Positions 17,084-26,108 of a DNA stretch of 64,000 bases are shown in pieces. The DNA is from Thiomicrorhabdus xiamenensis (GTDB lineage: Bacteria > Pseudomonadota > Gammaproteobacteria > Thiomicrospirales > Thiomicrospiraceae), in assembly GCF_013282625.1 (NCBI RefSeq), contig NZ_CP054020.1, positions 496,001-560,000 on the forward strand, written 5' to 3'. Under the pieces are notes generated by a model that saw nothing but the letters and a program-made list of their open reading frames with translations, was not told the DNA's origin and did not search any database. Positions within the stretch are counted from its first letter, which is position 1; each line of letters starts with the position of its first letter. The translations under genes and the position numbers were made by a program.

Positions 17084-17812
17084 TTAACTTTTGCTGCCGT
17101 AATCGCGTGCGCCGAACAGATCCGTCCCGATACGTATCCACGTAGCGCCTTCCATAATCGCCGCTTCCAGATCGCCGGACATCCCCATGGATAAAGTATC
17201 CAGACGGGCATCCGGAAATTTCTTCTGTAGGGCACCCAGAAGCTTTTTCAATCGACGGAAGACCGCTCTTTGTCCTTCAAAATCGCTGCGGATCATCGGG
17301 ATCGCCATCAGACCGCGTAATTCGATATGCGGCATTTGCAGAACTTCGCTAACGGCGTCTTCAATATCCTGTTCATTGAACCCCGCTTTACTGGATTCTT
17401 CGTCAAGATTGATTTCCAGAAGAATTTTCAACGTGGCGGCGTTCGGCGGACGCTGTTCGCTGAGACGACGCGCAATTTTCAGACGATCGACGCTGTGTAC
17501 CCAAGCGAAGTTTTCCGCAATAGGTCGGGTTTTATTGGATTGAATCGGTCCGATGAAATGCCATTCAAGTTCCGGGGCTTGCGCAATTTTGTCGAGTGCT
17601 TCCTGAAGATAGTTTTCTCCGAAGGCCTGTTGTCCGATAGCAGCCAGACTGAGTATGTCTTCAAGCGGTTTGGTCTTGCTGACTGCCAGCAGTTGTACGG
17701 ATTCTCTCGGGCGTCCCGCCTCGTGGCAGGCTTCCTCGATTCGCTGCTCAACTTTCTGGAAATTCTCTTGTAGCTGTTGCTGGCGTTGCGGCGTTGCGTG
17801 CGGCAGGCTCAT
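17084..17812 (-). CDS. yggS: YggS family PLP homeostasis protein
   Basis: A 242-residue, single-domain fold-type III PLP-binding protein that buffers pyridoxal phosphate and affects amino-acid pools. The PLP lysine is in LLAVSKTKP (near residue 48). WHFIGPIQSNKTR is near 84-96, HSVDR is near 106, and the phosphate-binding LSMGMSGDLEAAI is near 208. No catalytic activity is known for the family. It usually forms an operon with proC and yggT. Here a plus-strand gene separates them. Confidence 0.95.
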   Translation of the reverse strand: MSLPHATPQRQQQLQENFQKVEQRIEEACHEAGRPRESVQLLAVSKTKPLEDILSLAAIGQQAFGENYLQEALDKIAQAPELEWHFIGPIQSNKTRPIAENFAWVHSVDRLKIARRLSEQRPPNAATLKILLEINLDEESSKAGFNEQDIEDAVSEVLQMPHIELRGLMAIPMIRSDFEGQRAVFRRLKKLLGALQKKFPDARLDTLSMGMSGDLEAAIMEGATWIRIGTDLFGARDYGSKS

Positions 17813-18005
17813 TGTAGAATCCTTTGTGTCCGTAAAAAACTAAATTGTAGCGGATTCAATGCGTGTTTGTTTGACTGGAAAACCGGGCCGGCAGAGAAAC
17901 CTTAACTTCGCTCAACTTCGCCGGTAACAGCTCAGGTAAGCTTTTTTCATGGGCGTATACTGAATCTTAGACAATGGATGTTCAGAAACCAGTTGAGGTG
18001 CGCGT

Positions 18006-18800
18006 ATGAAGAAAGTCATTTCCAGTGAAAATAACTATCCCTACAGCGAAAAAATCAAACGCGACGAATATGAAGCGCTCAAGCGATTATTGCAGATTGA
18101 GCTTTTAAAATTACAGCGTTGGGTCAAGGAGAATGATGAGCGTATCGTTCTGTTGTTTGAAGGTCGTGACGCGGCCGGGAAAGGCGGGACTATAAAAAGA
18201 GTCATGGAGCATCTTAATCCGCGTGGTGCCAGAGTGGTTGCGCTTGATAAACCCAACGAAAAAGAGAAAGGTCAGTGGTATTTTCAGCGTTACATCGAAG
18301 AGTTGCCGACTTGCGGAGAGATCGTTCTTTTCGACCGTTCCTGGTATAACCGCGCCGGTGTGGAGCGGGTGATGGGTTTCTGTACTCCACCGCAATATAA
18401 TCAGTTTATGCATCAGACGCCGGAGTTCGAGCGCATGCTGGTCAGTGACGGTATACGCTTAATGAAATTCTGGTTTTCGGTCGGTCGTAAAGAGCAGTTG
18501 CGCCGTTTTAACGCGCGTAAAACGGACCCTTTAAAGCAGTGGAAACTCAGCCCGATGGACTTGGCGTCACTGGACCGTTGGGATGAGTACACCAAAGCCA
18601 AAGAAGATATGTTCTTTTATACCAATACGCTGCATGCCCCATGGACGGTGGTCAAGTCGAACGACAAGAAACGCGCCCGCTTGGAAACCATGCGCTTTAT
18701 ATTGAGTCAGATTCCCTACGAGGGAAAAGACGAAGCGGTTGTTGCTCAAGCAGATCCGCTGATTGTCAGTAGCGGCGAAGATATTTTTGAAGAAGACTGA
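18006..18800 (+). CDS. ppk2: Polyphosphate kinase 2
   Basis: Transfers phosphate between polyphosphate and nucleotides, usually toward NDP or NTP formation. It has 264 residues, a single-domain (class I-type length) PPK2. Walker A is FEGRDAAGKGGTIKR near 50-64. The Walker B/lid region is LFDRSWYNRAGVERVMGFC near 102-120. LKFWFSVGRKEQLRRFNAR and the ARLETMRFIL tail are family hallmarks. Subclass by nucleotide preference cannot be decided by eye. A small unknown gene follows 20 bp later. Confidence 0.95.
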   Translation: MKKVISSENNYPYSEKIKRDEYEALKRLLQIELLKLQRWVKENDERIVLLFEGRDAAGKGGTIKRVMEHLNPRGARVVALDKPNEKEKGQWYFQRYIEELPTCGEIVLFDRSWYNRAGVERVMGFCTPPQYNQFMHQTPEFERMLVSDGIRLMKFWFSVGRKEQLRRFNARKTDPLKQWKLSPMDLASLDRWDEYTKAKEDMFFYTNTLHAPWTVVKSNDKKRARLETMRFILSQIPYEGKDEAVVAQADPLIVSSGEDIFEED

Positions 18801-18820
18801 GTGAAGATAGGGGAAAGCGC

Positions 18821-19051
18821 ATGAAAATTTCACAACACGCCTATGAAGTCGTTAAAGGGTTTAAAAACAGCCTGACTGACGAGCAGTTGCAAGTTATTCA
18901 AGAAGAAAATTTCGAGGAACTTCAGATTCTTGTTGAGGCGGCGATCGGCTCAACAGCGTCGCGCGTTCTGCATGATGTGGCCAAGGAGATGGAAGCTTTG
19001 GCGAAAAAGACGCGTCATTCGGCGGCATCAATTGAAAAAGTCGAAAACTGA
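18821..19051 (+). CDS. Small helical protein downstream of ppk2 (76 aa)
   Basis: Not recognised. Acidic, nearly all-helical protein with no signal or membrane segment (ISQHAYEVVKGFKNSL, VIQEENFEELQILVEAAI, VLHDVAKEMEALAKKTR). A good GGGGAAAG-type ribosome-binding site precedes the ATG. It lies 20 bp after ppk2 on the same strand and is likely co-transcribed, so a role tied to polyphosphate is possible but unproven. Confidence 0.65.
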   Translation: MKISQHAYEVVKGFKNSLTDEQLQVIQEENFEELQILVEAAIGSTASRVLHDVAKEMEALAKKTRHSAASIEKVEN

Positions 19052-19209
19052 TGGTTCTTTTTGGGGAAATCCATTCTGTTTTGTAAGTGTATTTGCAGAT
19101 AAAAGTATTCTTGGCTAAGTCATGTACATTTTCGCCCGAAAAGCCTGTTTATTCCCGTGATAAAAGTAGGTAATATGTAATAAATACGTATTTTTATTAA
19201 GGGAATTTA

Positions 19210-19440
19210 ATGGTTAAAGAACGCTATAGGAAGGAGGGAGGGCTTTTTCTCCTGACCGCTTGCGGAGGATTGGTCTTCTGGGGGTGGGTTATCTGGCAAC
19301 CGCTGAAAAATATAATGCAAGGAGATAATTCCCTTACTCATACTCTGATGCAGATAGCGGCTCTTGGTTTGAGCAGTCTACTGTTTTTAGCTGTGCTGTA
19401 TGTATTTGCTTTAGTCGGATTGCGGCTTATTAAAAGTTAA
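19210..19440 (+). CDS. Small two-helix membrane protein (76 aa)
   Basis: Not recognised. Two predicted membrane helices (about 11-30 and 48-70) are separated by a short polar loop (KNIMQGDNSLTHT), with a positively charged start (MVKERYRKEGG). The ATG is preceded by AAGGGAA. It ends 7 bp before the convergent end of the next gene. Confidence 0.6.
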   Translation: MVKERYRKEGGLFLLTACGGLVFWGWVIWQPLKNIMQGDNSLTHTLMQIAALGLSSLLFLAVLYVFALVGLRLIKS

Positions 19441-19447
19441 CTGCGAG

Positions 19448-20230
19448 TTATCTGCCCAGAGCATCACTTGGTTCATTCGAGTTTTTGAGGTTGATTAACG
19501 TCAGTTTCAACGTCCGCTTTTCTTTCAGATCGTTGATAAGTCTTTGGCATTCGTGAACCGTTGCATCTCCGGCAGAGAGATACAGCAACCAACTTTCCTC
19601 ATCTTTGTTTAAGTTCCCCCGCATTTGTTCCAGCCAGTAATGCAGCATTTCCGACAGCGTCATCTGCGCGCATCCGGCAATAAAACTTTCCGAGCTCAAT
19701 CGGTTGGCAACTTTCCAGTCTTCCAGCAGTGCACTGGCACCGATCGCTTCCGGTGGTGTGGATTCAACCATAAAGCGGGCTGGTTTGACCGCAAACGGAA
19801 ATCCCTGCTGTGCATGTAACAGCGCCAGCGTTGCGCCGGTGGCGTTCTGGCGTTGTTTGGCAATGGGGAAGAGAGGTGCCATAAAAAGGTCTTCACCGAG
19901 TAGCAGGACATTTTGTTCCGCTTCGGGAAAGGGAATGGATCGCGTTCGAATGACAAGACAGGCAGGTTCGGCGGAGTCGCTATCAAGCTCCTCGGGTTTG
20001 CTGTCCTGAGTCAGGAATTGCAGTCGGACACGGTTGTTTAGCACCTGCTGCGAGAAGAGTTCAAGCGGAAGTTGCGGCAGGAAGCTGAAAGTCGCTTGCA
20101 TGCCACTTAAGTTTTCCGCAAGAAGCGGAGAATCCGCCGCTTCGCATTCAACGGTCAGCAGGGAAAAACCGTTCAGTTGTTCCTGCCAATCGACGCTGTT
20201 AATGGTCAGCTCGATGGTGTTCAGTGTCAT
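19448..20230 (-). CDS. Unknown protein at the end of the pyr operon (260 aa)
   Basis: Not recognised. Soluble protein with an N-terminal beta-rich part (TIELTINSVDWQEQLNGFSLLTVE, CLVIRTRSIPF) and a helical C-terminal half (LSEMLHYWLEQMRGNL, VHECQRLINDLKEKRTLKL). The ATG at 20230 lies 4 bp after the pyrC' stop and gives a compact start. The frame continues upstream inside pyrC', but that reading is not supported. Being last in the pyrR-pyrB-pyrC' run suggests co-expression with pyrimidine genes. Confidence 0.65.
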   Translation of the reverse strand: MTLNTIELTINSVDWQEQLNGFSLLTVECEAADSPLLAENLSGMQATFSFLPQLPLELFSQQVLNNRVRLQFLTQDSKPEELDSDSAEPACLVIRTRSIPFPEAEQNVLLLGEDLFMAPLFPIAKQRQNATGATLALLHAQQGFPFAVKPARFMVESTPPEAIGASALLEDWKVANRLSSESFIAGCAQMTLSEMLHYWLEQMRGNLNKDEESWLLYLSAGDATVHECQRLINDLKEKRTLKLTLINLKNSNEPSDALGR

Positions 20231-20234
20231 CGTT

Positions 20235-21521
20235 TTAGACTTCGATATTCTTATACACCGGTCTGCCCTGGAAGAAGGTCTGTTCGACCTTGCCGATAAA
20301 CTCCCAGCCGACGAACGGCGAATTTTTACCTTCGCTGACAATTTTGTCCTCTTCGAAAGTCCAGATCGCTTCCGGGTCGATAATCACCAGGTCGGCCGGT
20401 CGACCGTTTTCCAGAGAGCCGGTCGGGATATTCAGAATGCTGGCCGGTGTATGGGTAATCGCTTTCAGAGCAGTATCCAGATCCAGTTGATTTTCCTGAA
20501 CCAGTTTCAAAACCAGTGGTAACAGGGTTTCCAAGCCGATCATTCCCGGTTTGCTCTCACCGAATGGCAAGAGTTTATCGTCGCGGTGCAATGGGGTGTG
20601 ATCACTGACAATCGCATCGATCACACCGGATTTAACGCCTGCCAGCAGGGCGTCGCGATCTTTGAGACTGCGTAACGGAGGCGAGACATGGAACAGACTG
20701 TTAAAACCGAGAACGTCCATTTCTGAAAGTAGCAGCTGATGGATGGCTACGTCACAGGTGACCGGCAGTCCTCGTTTTTTTGCCTCGGAGATCATCTCTA
20801 CCGAGCGTGCGCAGGATAATTGTGAAAAGTGTGCACGGATTCCGGCTTCTTCCACTAATATCAGGTCGCGTGCCAAAGCCGTCGTTTCAGCGGACGGTGA
20901 AATTGCCGGCAAACCGAGTCGGGAACTGACCGGACCGTCATGCGCCACACCGTTGTTTTTCAGGTCCTGATCTTCGCAACGCAGCATAATAACTGTATCC
21001 AGCGAGGCGGTATATTCGAGTGCGTTTTTCAGAGTCAGGGCGCTTTGTACCGGTTGATTGGCCTGACTTAGTGCGACGCAGCCGCCTTCAACCAGTGAAT
21101 AGATTCCGCTGAGAAGCTTGCCTTCCAGCCCCTGAGTTAAGGCGCCAATCGGCATAACATAGGCGGTCGCGGCCTGACGCGCGCGACGCTGAATCAGTTC
21201 GGTGACCGCTTGTGAGTCATTCACCGGGCTGGTGTCCGGAGGGCAGCAGATGGTTGTGACGCCGCCGGCTACGGCCGCTCGCGTTTCACTGGCGATCGAA
21301 CCGGCATAACTGCTGCCCGGCTCGCCAAGTCGAGCCTGCAGGTCAACCAGTCCGGGAATGATCCATTTGCCGGTTGCGTCAATGGTTTGATCGGCAGTGA
21401 ATCCATCCGGAGCTTCATCGGCAATTTCGACAATTCGTCCGCGTGACAGAAAAATACTGGTGACTTTATCCAGATTTTGGCTCGGGTCGATTACGCGCGC
21501 ATTCAGAATAGCGAGTCTCAT
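20235..21521 (-). CDS. pyrC': Dihydroorotase-like protein PyrC', probably inactive
   Basis: A 428-residue amidohydrolase-fold homolog of dihydroorotase. The first metal motif, HxH in active enzymes (DxHxHxREPG), reads [10 protein letters not shown] near residue 60, so both histidines are missing. A later metal-ligand His is also changed ([14 protein letters not shown] instead of the usual HxS). [10 protein letters not shown] near 307 is partly kept. In Pseudomonas such PyrC'/PyrX proteins are inactive but hold aspartate carbamoyltransferase together as a dodecamer. The start overlaps the pyrB stop by 4 bp, which fits a structural partner of PyrB. A genuine pyrC must be elsewhere in the genome. 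Confidence 0.93.
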   Translation of the reverse strand: MRLAILNARVIDPSQNLDKVTSIFLSRGRIVEIADEAPDGFTADQTIDATGKWIIPGLVDLQARLGEPGSSYAGSIASETRAAVAGGVTTICCPPDTSPVNDSQAVTELIQRRARQAATAYVMPIGALTQGLEGKLLSGIYSLVEGGCVALSQANQPVQSALTLKNALEYTASLDTVIMLRCEDQDLKNNGVAHDGPVSSRLGLPAISPSAETTALARDLILVEEAGIRAHFSQLSCARSVEMISEAKKRGLPVTCDVAIHQLLLSEMDVLGFNSLFHVSPPLRSLKDRDALLAGVKSGVIDAIVSDHTPLHRDDKLLPFGESKPGMIGLETLLPLVLKLVQENQLDLDTALKAITHTPASILNIPTGSLENGRPADLVIIDPEAIWTFEEDKIVSEGKNSPFVGWEFIGKVEQTFFQGRPVYKNIEV

Positions 21522-22567
21522 CGGGCTCCCTCCACTTCGGCTTCACTCTCTAGGTTGTATTCTTTTTCCTGCTGTTCCGCTTGCTGTTGCGCCAGTTGAG
21601 CGGCGTTGCTCATAATGATCGACATGACTGCCATGCGTACGGCGATTCCGTAGGTAACCTGCTCGAGAATAACTGATTGCGCACCGTCGGCAACGGCCGA
21701 GTCGATTTCTACGCCGCGGTTGATCGGGCCGGGGTGCATGACAATGGCATCCGGTTTGGCAAGAGCAAGACGTTTTTCCGTCAGGCCATAGCGTTTGAAA
21801 AACTCTTTTTCGCTTGGGATCAGAGCGCTTTTCATGCGCTCGTTCTGCAGGCGAACCATAATGACGACATCGACGTCCTGTAAGCCTTCCTCGATATCGT
21901 GATAAACATGTACGCCAAGGGCTTCCGGATTTTCGGGAAGAAGGGTTTTCGGACCGATTACACGGATTTCTCGGGCTTCCAGAATGCTCAGCGCCTGAAT
22001 TTGCGAACGCACTACGCGCGAATGCAGAATATCACCGATAATGGCGACCTTCAGATCGAAGATATCGCCTTTCTTTTTTCGGATAGTGAACATGTCCAGC
22101 AACGCCTGAGTCGGATGGGCGTGCTGACCGTCACCGGCGTTCAGGACATGGACATGCGGTGCGACGTGCTGGGCAAAGAAATGCGCTGCGCCGCTTTCGG
22201 CGTGACGGATAACAAACATATCCGCCTGCATTGCCTGCAGATTCCATAGCGTATCCAGCAGGGATTCACCTTTTTTGGTGGCCGAAGTTTGGATATCCAG
22301 ACTTTCGATGTCCGCCGACAGCCGCTTTTCGGCGATTTCAAAAGTGGTGCGCGTGCGCGTACTCGGCTCGAAGAACAGATTCATAATGCTCTTGCCGCGC
22401 AGCAGCGGCACTTTCTTGATCTTGTTACTGTTCGGGTCGATAAAGGATTCCGCTGTATCGAGGATTTCCAGCAGATGCTGCTGTTTTAATCCTTCCAAAG
22501 TGAGCAGGTGTTTCAGTTTTCCCTGCTCGTTTAACTGAATATTCGGAGCGGTCAAGCGTGCTTTCAT
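21518..22567 (-). CDS. pyrB: Aspartate carbamoyltransferase, catalytic chain
   Basis: First committed step of pyrimidine synthesis, carbamoyl phosphate plus aspartate to carbamoyl-aspartate. It has 349 residues. The carbamoyl-phosphate motif [13 protein letters not shown] is near 66-78, [12 protein letters not shown] is near 151, and [12 protein letters not shown] is near 285. The N-terminal extension (about 1-20) and the Gln/Glu-rich tail ([18 protein letters not shown]) are longer than in E. coli and typical of class A enzymes that need PyrC'. No pyrI is present. It overlaps pyrR and pyrC' by 4 bp each. Confidence 0.96.
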   Translation of the reverse strand: MKARLTAPNIQLNEQGKLKHLLTLEGLKQQHLLEILDTAESFIDPNSNKIKKVPLLRGKSIMNLFFEPSTRTRTTFEIAEKRLSADIESLDIQTSATKKGESLLDTLWNLQAMQADMFVIRHAESGAAHFFAQHVAPHVHVLNAGDGQHAHPTQALLDMFTIRKKKGDIFDLKVAIIGDILHSRVVRSQIQALSILEAREIRVIGPKTLLPENPEALGVHVYHDIEEGLQDVDVVIMVRLQNERMKSALIPSEKEFFKRYGLTEKRLALAKPDAIVMHPGPINRGVEIDSAVADGAQSVILEQVTYGIAVRMAVMSIIMSNAAQLAQQQAEQQEKEYNLESEAEVEGAR

Positions 22568-23076
22568 GCAGATACCTCAGATGGCTCGGAAATCATAATT
22601 TTAAGTGGTTCTGGGCCGGTTAGTTTTAGTGTCTGTTCGCACTTGAGCGGCATACCGACAATATCCGCCTGTAAAGGAAGTTCGCGACACCCTTTACGAT
22701 CCAGAAGCGTAACCAGAGTGACACTGGCAGGGCGACCGAAATCGAAAATCTCATTCAACGCCGAACGTACGGTACGCCCGGTAAAGAGGACATCGTCGAC
22801 TAGAATCAGATGCTGATCTTCGACATCCCATGGAATGTGCGACGGTTTGATCGTCGGGTTCAGGCCGATTTTCGAAAAGTCGTCGCGGTAGAAAGAGATG
22901 TCGATCACGCCCAGTTCATCTGTTAATTCGAGTTGCCGATGCAGGGATTGTGCAATCCATTCTCCGCCGGTGCGAATCCCGATCATTTTAGCGCCCGGGT
23001 ATTTGATCAGAAGGGGCTTTAGCTCCGCGGTCATTTTATCGATCAGGGCGTTGACGTCGATATCCAGTTCTTGCAT
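22564..23076 (-). CDS. pyrR: PyrR, uracil phosphoribosyltransferase family
   Basis: A 170-residue type I phosphoribosyltransferase with the PRPP loop [18 protein letters not shown] near 94-111 and [11 protein letters not shown] near 32. In Bacillus it binds pyr mRNA. In Pseudomonas-type operons it accompanies pyrB-pyrC' and its regulatory role is less clear. I see no obvious pyr attenuator in the short gap upstream. It overlaps pyrB by 4 bp and follows ruvX by 15 bp. Confidence 0.92.
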   Translation of the reverse strand: MQELDIDVNALIDKMTAELKPLLIKYPGAKMIGIRTGGEWIAQSLHRQLELTDELGVIDISFYRDDFSKIGLNPTIKPSHIPWDVEDQHLILVDDVLFTGRTVRSALNEIFDFGRPASVTLVTLLDRKGCRELPLQADIVGMPLKCEQTLKLTGPEPLKIMISEPSEVSA

Positions 23077-23091
23077 GACAGTACTCTTAAA

Positions 23092-23526
23092 TTATGAATT
23101 TGACGGAACCGTCTGTTGTAGCCAGTTCTCTAGAATGATTTGTGCCGCATGATCATCGATATGGGATGATTTACGCTGTTTTTTGGCGCCGTGGCGCTGC
23201 TCCGCTTCGATCGAACTTAACTGCTCTTCGATAAAGAAAACCGGTTTTCCGTAACGGCCACTCAGGCGCTGCCCGAATTTTCGTGCCGGCTGCGTCAGAG
23301 GCTGCTCGCTGCCGTCAAGGCGCATTGGCAGTCCGACCACGATTGCGACAGGCTGCCATCTTTCAAAAAGTTCCGTGATCCGATCCCAATCCGGTTTGCC
23401 GTCCCGGCTGTCGACGATGGTTTCCGGAGAGGCGGTCTGGGTAATAGTTTGCCCGATCGCAACGCCGATCCGTCGCAATCCGAAATCAAAACCGATGACA
23501 TTGCCTTCAATCGCCTTCTTAGGCAT
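23092..23526 (-). CDS. ruvX: Holliday junction resolvase RuvX / YqgF family
   Basis: RNase H-fold putative resolvase / pre-16S rRNA nuclease of 144 residues. Motif GFDFGLRRIGVAIGQ is near 11-25 with the first catalytic Asp. VGLPMRLDGSEQP is near 64-76 and the third acidic site is in SSHIDDHAAQIILENWL near 120-136. The family processes the 5' end of 16S rRNA in E. coli. It overlaps the end of algH by 8 bp, the usual algH-ruvX pairing. Confidence 0.93.
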   Translation of the reverse strand: MPKKAIEGNVIGFDFGLRRIGVAIGQTITQTASPETIVDSRDGKPDWDRITELFERWQPVAIVVGLPMRLDGSEQPLTQPARKFGQRLSGRYGKPVFFIEEQLSSIEAEQRHGAKKQRKSSHIDDHAAQIILENWLQQTVPSNS

Positions 23527-24085
23527 GGCCGGCCTCGCTGCTTAAAAATTCCGGTGAGATGCCGAGCGTTCCCAGGGCGATTTCCCAGCGTTGTTCGACC
23601 GGCGTTTCAAACAGTAGACTTTGATTGTAGGGTATTGTCAGCCAGCTGTTTTCTTGCAACTCTTCGGCCAGCTGTCCCGGTTCCCAGCCGGCAAAGCCGA
23701 GACAAACCAGAAAATTATCCGGCGCTTCGCCATCGCCGACGGCTTGTAGAAAATCATCGGAAACCGTCATTGCCAATCCGTCTCTGAGGGGCATGGAGCT
23801 TTTCCAGCTTCCGGCGGGCTGGTGCAGAATAAAACCTCTTTCGACATCCACGGGGCCGCCCAGCAACACTTGTTCATCCAAGTGTGGGTTGCGTTCGTTG
23901 TAGTGGTAGTGGAAATGTTCCAGAAGCGTGCGAATGTCCAGCTGATGGCCTAGATTAATGGTTAGTCCCATAGTGCCATGCTCGTTATCTTCGACAATAT
24001 AAATCACCGATTTTTCAAACCAGCTGTTGTCTAGAGAGGGCATTGCAACCAGAAAATGGTGTTCGAGAGAGTGCATCTGATTCAT
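23519..24085 (-). CDS. algH: YqgE/AlgH family protein
   Basis: A 188-residue conserved protein of unclear biochemistry. AlgH was named for its effect on alginate genes in Pseudomonas. Family marks are LEHHFLVAMPSLDNSWFEKSVIYIVEDNEHGTMGL-type N-terminus (about 4-40), VLLGGPVDVERGFILH near 75 and LGFAGWEPGQLAEELQENSWL near 130. The ATG at 24085 gives the family start. The longer frame to 24217 runs inside apbE and is rejected. It lies 7 bp downstream of apbE. Confidence 0.93.
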   Translation of the reverse strand: MNQMHSLEHHFLVAMPSLDNSWFEKSVIYIVEDNEHGTMGLTINLGHQLDIRTLLEHFHYHYNERNPHLDEQVLLGGPVDVERGFILHQPAGSWKSSMPLRDGLAMTVSDDFLQAVGDGEAPDNFLVCLGFAGWEPGQLAEELQENSWLTIPYNQSLLFETPVEQRWEIALGTLGISPEFLSSEAGHA

Positions 24086-24092
24086 AAGCGAA

Positions 24093-25139
24093 TTATAACA
24101 GTTTGGCGCGTTTTTCCATCGCTTTTGTTTGCTCGATTTGACCTGAATAACCAATGCATAACGCGTATTCGATTTGCATCTGCTCGGCGACATGGCGCCA
24201 CTGTTGCGGCCCGGCAATCAACAGGGCGGTGGCGGCGGCATCCGCGGTCGTTGCATCCGGATGCAGTACGGTCACTGAAGCGAAGCCTGTCGCCGGATAA
24301 CCGGTGTTCGGGTTAAGGATGTGTGAATAACGCTGACCTTGCCATTCGAAAAAGCGCTGGTAAGTACCCGAGGTGACGACGCTCTCTTCTCCGTAAAGGG
24401 CCAGGGAGGCGATTGGCTCAGCCGGGATGTGCGGGTTGCTGACTGCGACTTTCCAAGGGTGGTTGCCGGGCTTTGTACCCAGTGCTTTCATATCGCCGCC
24501 GATACTGACCAGGGCGTGCTCAATGCCCGTGCTTTGCAGACTTTGCAAAGCCATGTCGAGAGCGAGGCCTTTGGCATTGCCGCCGAAATCAAGTTGCACC
24601 TGAGTGCTGTGGCTGTACAGGCGGCGACCGATAAAGTACAAATCTTTAATCGATGGACGGTTTGTCAGCCAGTTGTGGATGGCTTCGTTATCGGGCGGCG
24701 GGCCTTGCCACTGTTCCGAATGAAAACCCCATAAGGCGATAAGTTTACCGATAGCGGGGTCGAACAGATAACCACTGGATTCGCTGAGTTGTTGCGATTT
24801 AAGAATAAATGTCTTTACCGATTCGGCGACTTCAATCGGCTGCTTGCGGGTAATGGCCTCGTTGATGCGACTGACGATACCGCCTTTCTCCCAAGCGTGC
24901 CATTCATGGTGAAATTTCTGAAAGTCGCGATTGATTTTAGCGATTGCTTCATTGACCGCATATTTATCCGGATGGTAGATTTTGATGTCCACTTCCGTTC
25001 CGAAGACCAGAATTTGACTCTCGTAAGGGGGTTCGCTGCGGGAGCAGCCGCTAAAAGCCAAAGACAAACCGGCAGCGGCCGCCATTTTAAACAGTTGTCG
25101 GCGTTTTAACGCGCAGGGCTGTTTAGCAATGCGGCTCAT
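24093..25139 (-). CDS. apbE: FAD:protein FMN transferase (ApbE)
   Basis: Lipoprotein enzyme that attaches FMN to threonines of periplasmic or membrane flavoproteins such as Rnf/Nqr subunits. It has 348 residues. A basic signal region (KRRQLFKMAAAAGLSLAFSGC) ends at a lipobox Cys near 32. ApbE marks include DFGGNAKGLALDMAL near 185, VSIGGDMKALG near 212, and the Mg2+/FAD-site segment VVTSGTYQRFFEWQGQRYSHILNP near 255-278, then TTADAAATALLI near 297. The start overlaps the gshB stop by 4 bp. No target flavoprotein is in this window. Confidence 0.94.
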   Translation of the reverse strand: MSRIAKQPCALKRRQLFKMAAAAGLSLAFSGCSRSEPPYESQILVFGTEVDIKIYHPDKYAVNEAIAKINRDFQKFHHEWHAWEKGGIVSRINEAITRKQPIEVAESVKTFILKSQQLSESSGYLFDPAIGKLIALWGFHSEQWQGPPPDNEAIHNWLTNRPSIKDLYFIGRRLYSHSTQVQLDFGGNAKGLALDMALQSLQSTGIEHALVSIGGDMKALGTKPGNHPWKVAVSNPHIPAEPIASLALYGEESVVTSGTYQRFFEWQGQRYSHILNPNTGYPATGFASVTVLHPDATTADAAATALLIAGPQQWRHVAEQMQIEYALCIGYSGQIEQTKAMEKRAKLL

Positions 25140-26098
25140 TGTGCCTCTTTGTTTAATTGCAGTTCCAGAGCGTCGAAAAGCGTCCCGGCGATATTCAATC
25201 CGAATTGCGCATCCAGTTCCCGAATACAGGTCGGACTGGTGACATTGATTTCGGTAATGTAATCCCCGATGACATCAAGGCCGACAAAATACAGCCCTTT
25301 CGCCTGCAGGGTTGGTTTGATCTGTTCGCACAGCCAGCGCTCTCGATCGGTAATCGGCATACCGACGCCGGAACCTCCGGCGGCGATATTGCCGCGGGTT
25401 TCGCCTTCTTGCGGAATACGAGCCAAGGTATAGTCGATCGGTTCGCCGTTAATCAGCAGAACACGCTTGTCGCCCTGTTTGATCTCCGGCAGAAAGATCT
25501 GCGCCATAATGTGATGTTTACCGTGATCAGTCATGGTCTCAATAATGACGCTCAGGTTCGGATCACCGGCTTTAACACGAAAGATCGAGGCACCGCCCAT
25601 GGCATCCAGCGGTTTGAAAATCGTGTCCTGATGTTCGCTTACGAAAGCGCGCAGTTTTTCCGGGTCTGCACTGACCAGCGTTTGTGGGATACAGTGCGGG
25701 AACCAGCTGGCAAACAGTTTTTCATTGGCGTCACGCAGGCTTTGCGGCTTGTTTACCACCAGGGCGCCTTGCGCTTCGGCCTGCTCCAGAATATGGGTGC
25801 TGTATAGATAGTCGTTATTGAACGGCGGATCCTGACGGATAAGGATAATATCCAGTTCGCCGAGCGGCAGTTCCTGAGAAGCGCCGAAGCCGTAATACTG
25901 CTCACTTTTCTCCCGATCCCATACCTTGAGCAGACTGCTGGTTGCAAAAGGTTGACCATTATTCAGGTACAGATCTTCCGGCTGCATATAATGCAGCTCG
26001 TAACCGCGCCGCTGTGCTTCAAGCAGCATGGCAAAAGAGCTGTCCTTATAGGGTTTAATCCCTTCGATCGGGTCCATGACAATACCAAGTCGGATCAT
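25136..26098 (-). CDS. gshB: Glutathione synthetase
   Basis: ATP-grasp ligase adding glycine to gamma-glutamylcysteine, 320 residues. The N-terminal IRLGIVMDPIEGIKPYKDSSFAML is the family start. ATP-grasp marks include TIFKPLDAMGGASIFR near 150-165, RVLLINGEPIDYTLARIP near 210-227 and FVGLDVIGDYITEINVTSPT near 270-289. The ATG at 26098 gives the standard N-terminus. It lies 10 bp after gshA, so both glutathione steps are made from one transcript. Confidence 0.96.
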   Translation of the reverse strand: MIRLGIVMDPIEGIKPYKDSSFAMLLEAQRRGYELHYMQPEDLYLNNGQPFATSSLLKVWDREKSEQYYGFGASQELPLGELDIILIRQDPPFNNDYLYSTHILEQAEAQGALVVNKPQSLRDANEKLFASWFPHCIPQTLVSADPEKLRAFVSEHQDTIFKPLDAMGGASIFRVKAGDPNLSVIIETMTDHGKHHIMAQIFLPEIKQGDKRVLLINGEPIDYTLARIPQEGETRGNIAAGGSGVGMPITDRERWLCEQIKPTLQAKGLYFVGLDVIGDYITEINVTSPTCIRELDAQFGLNIAGTLFDALELQLNKEAQ

Positions 26099-26108
26099 TT
26101 TTGGCCCC

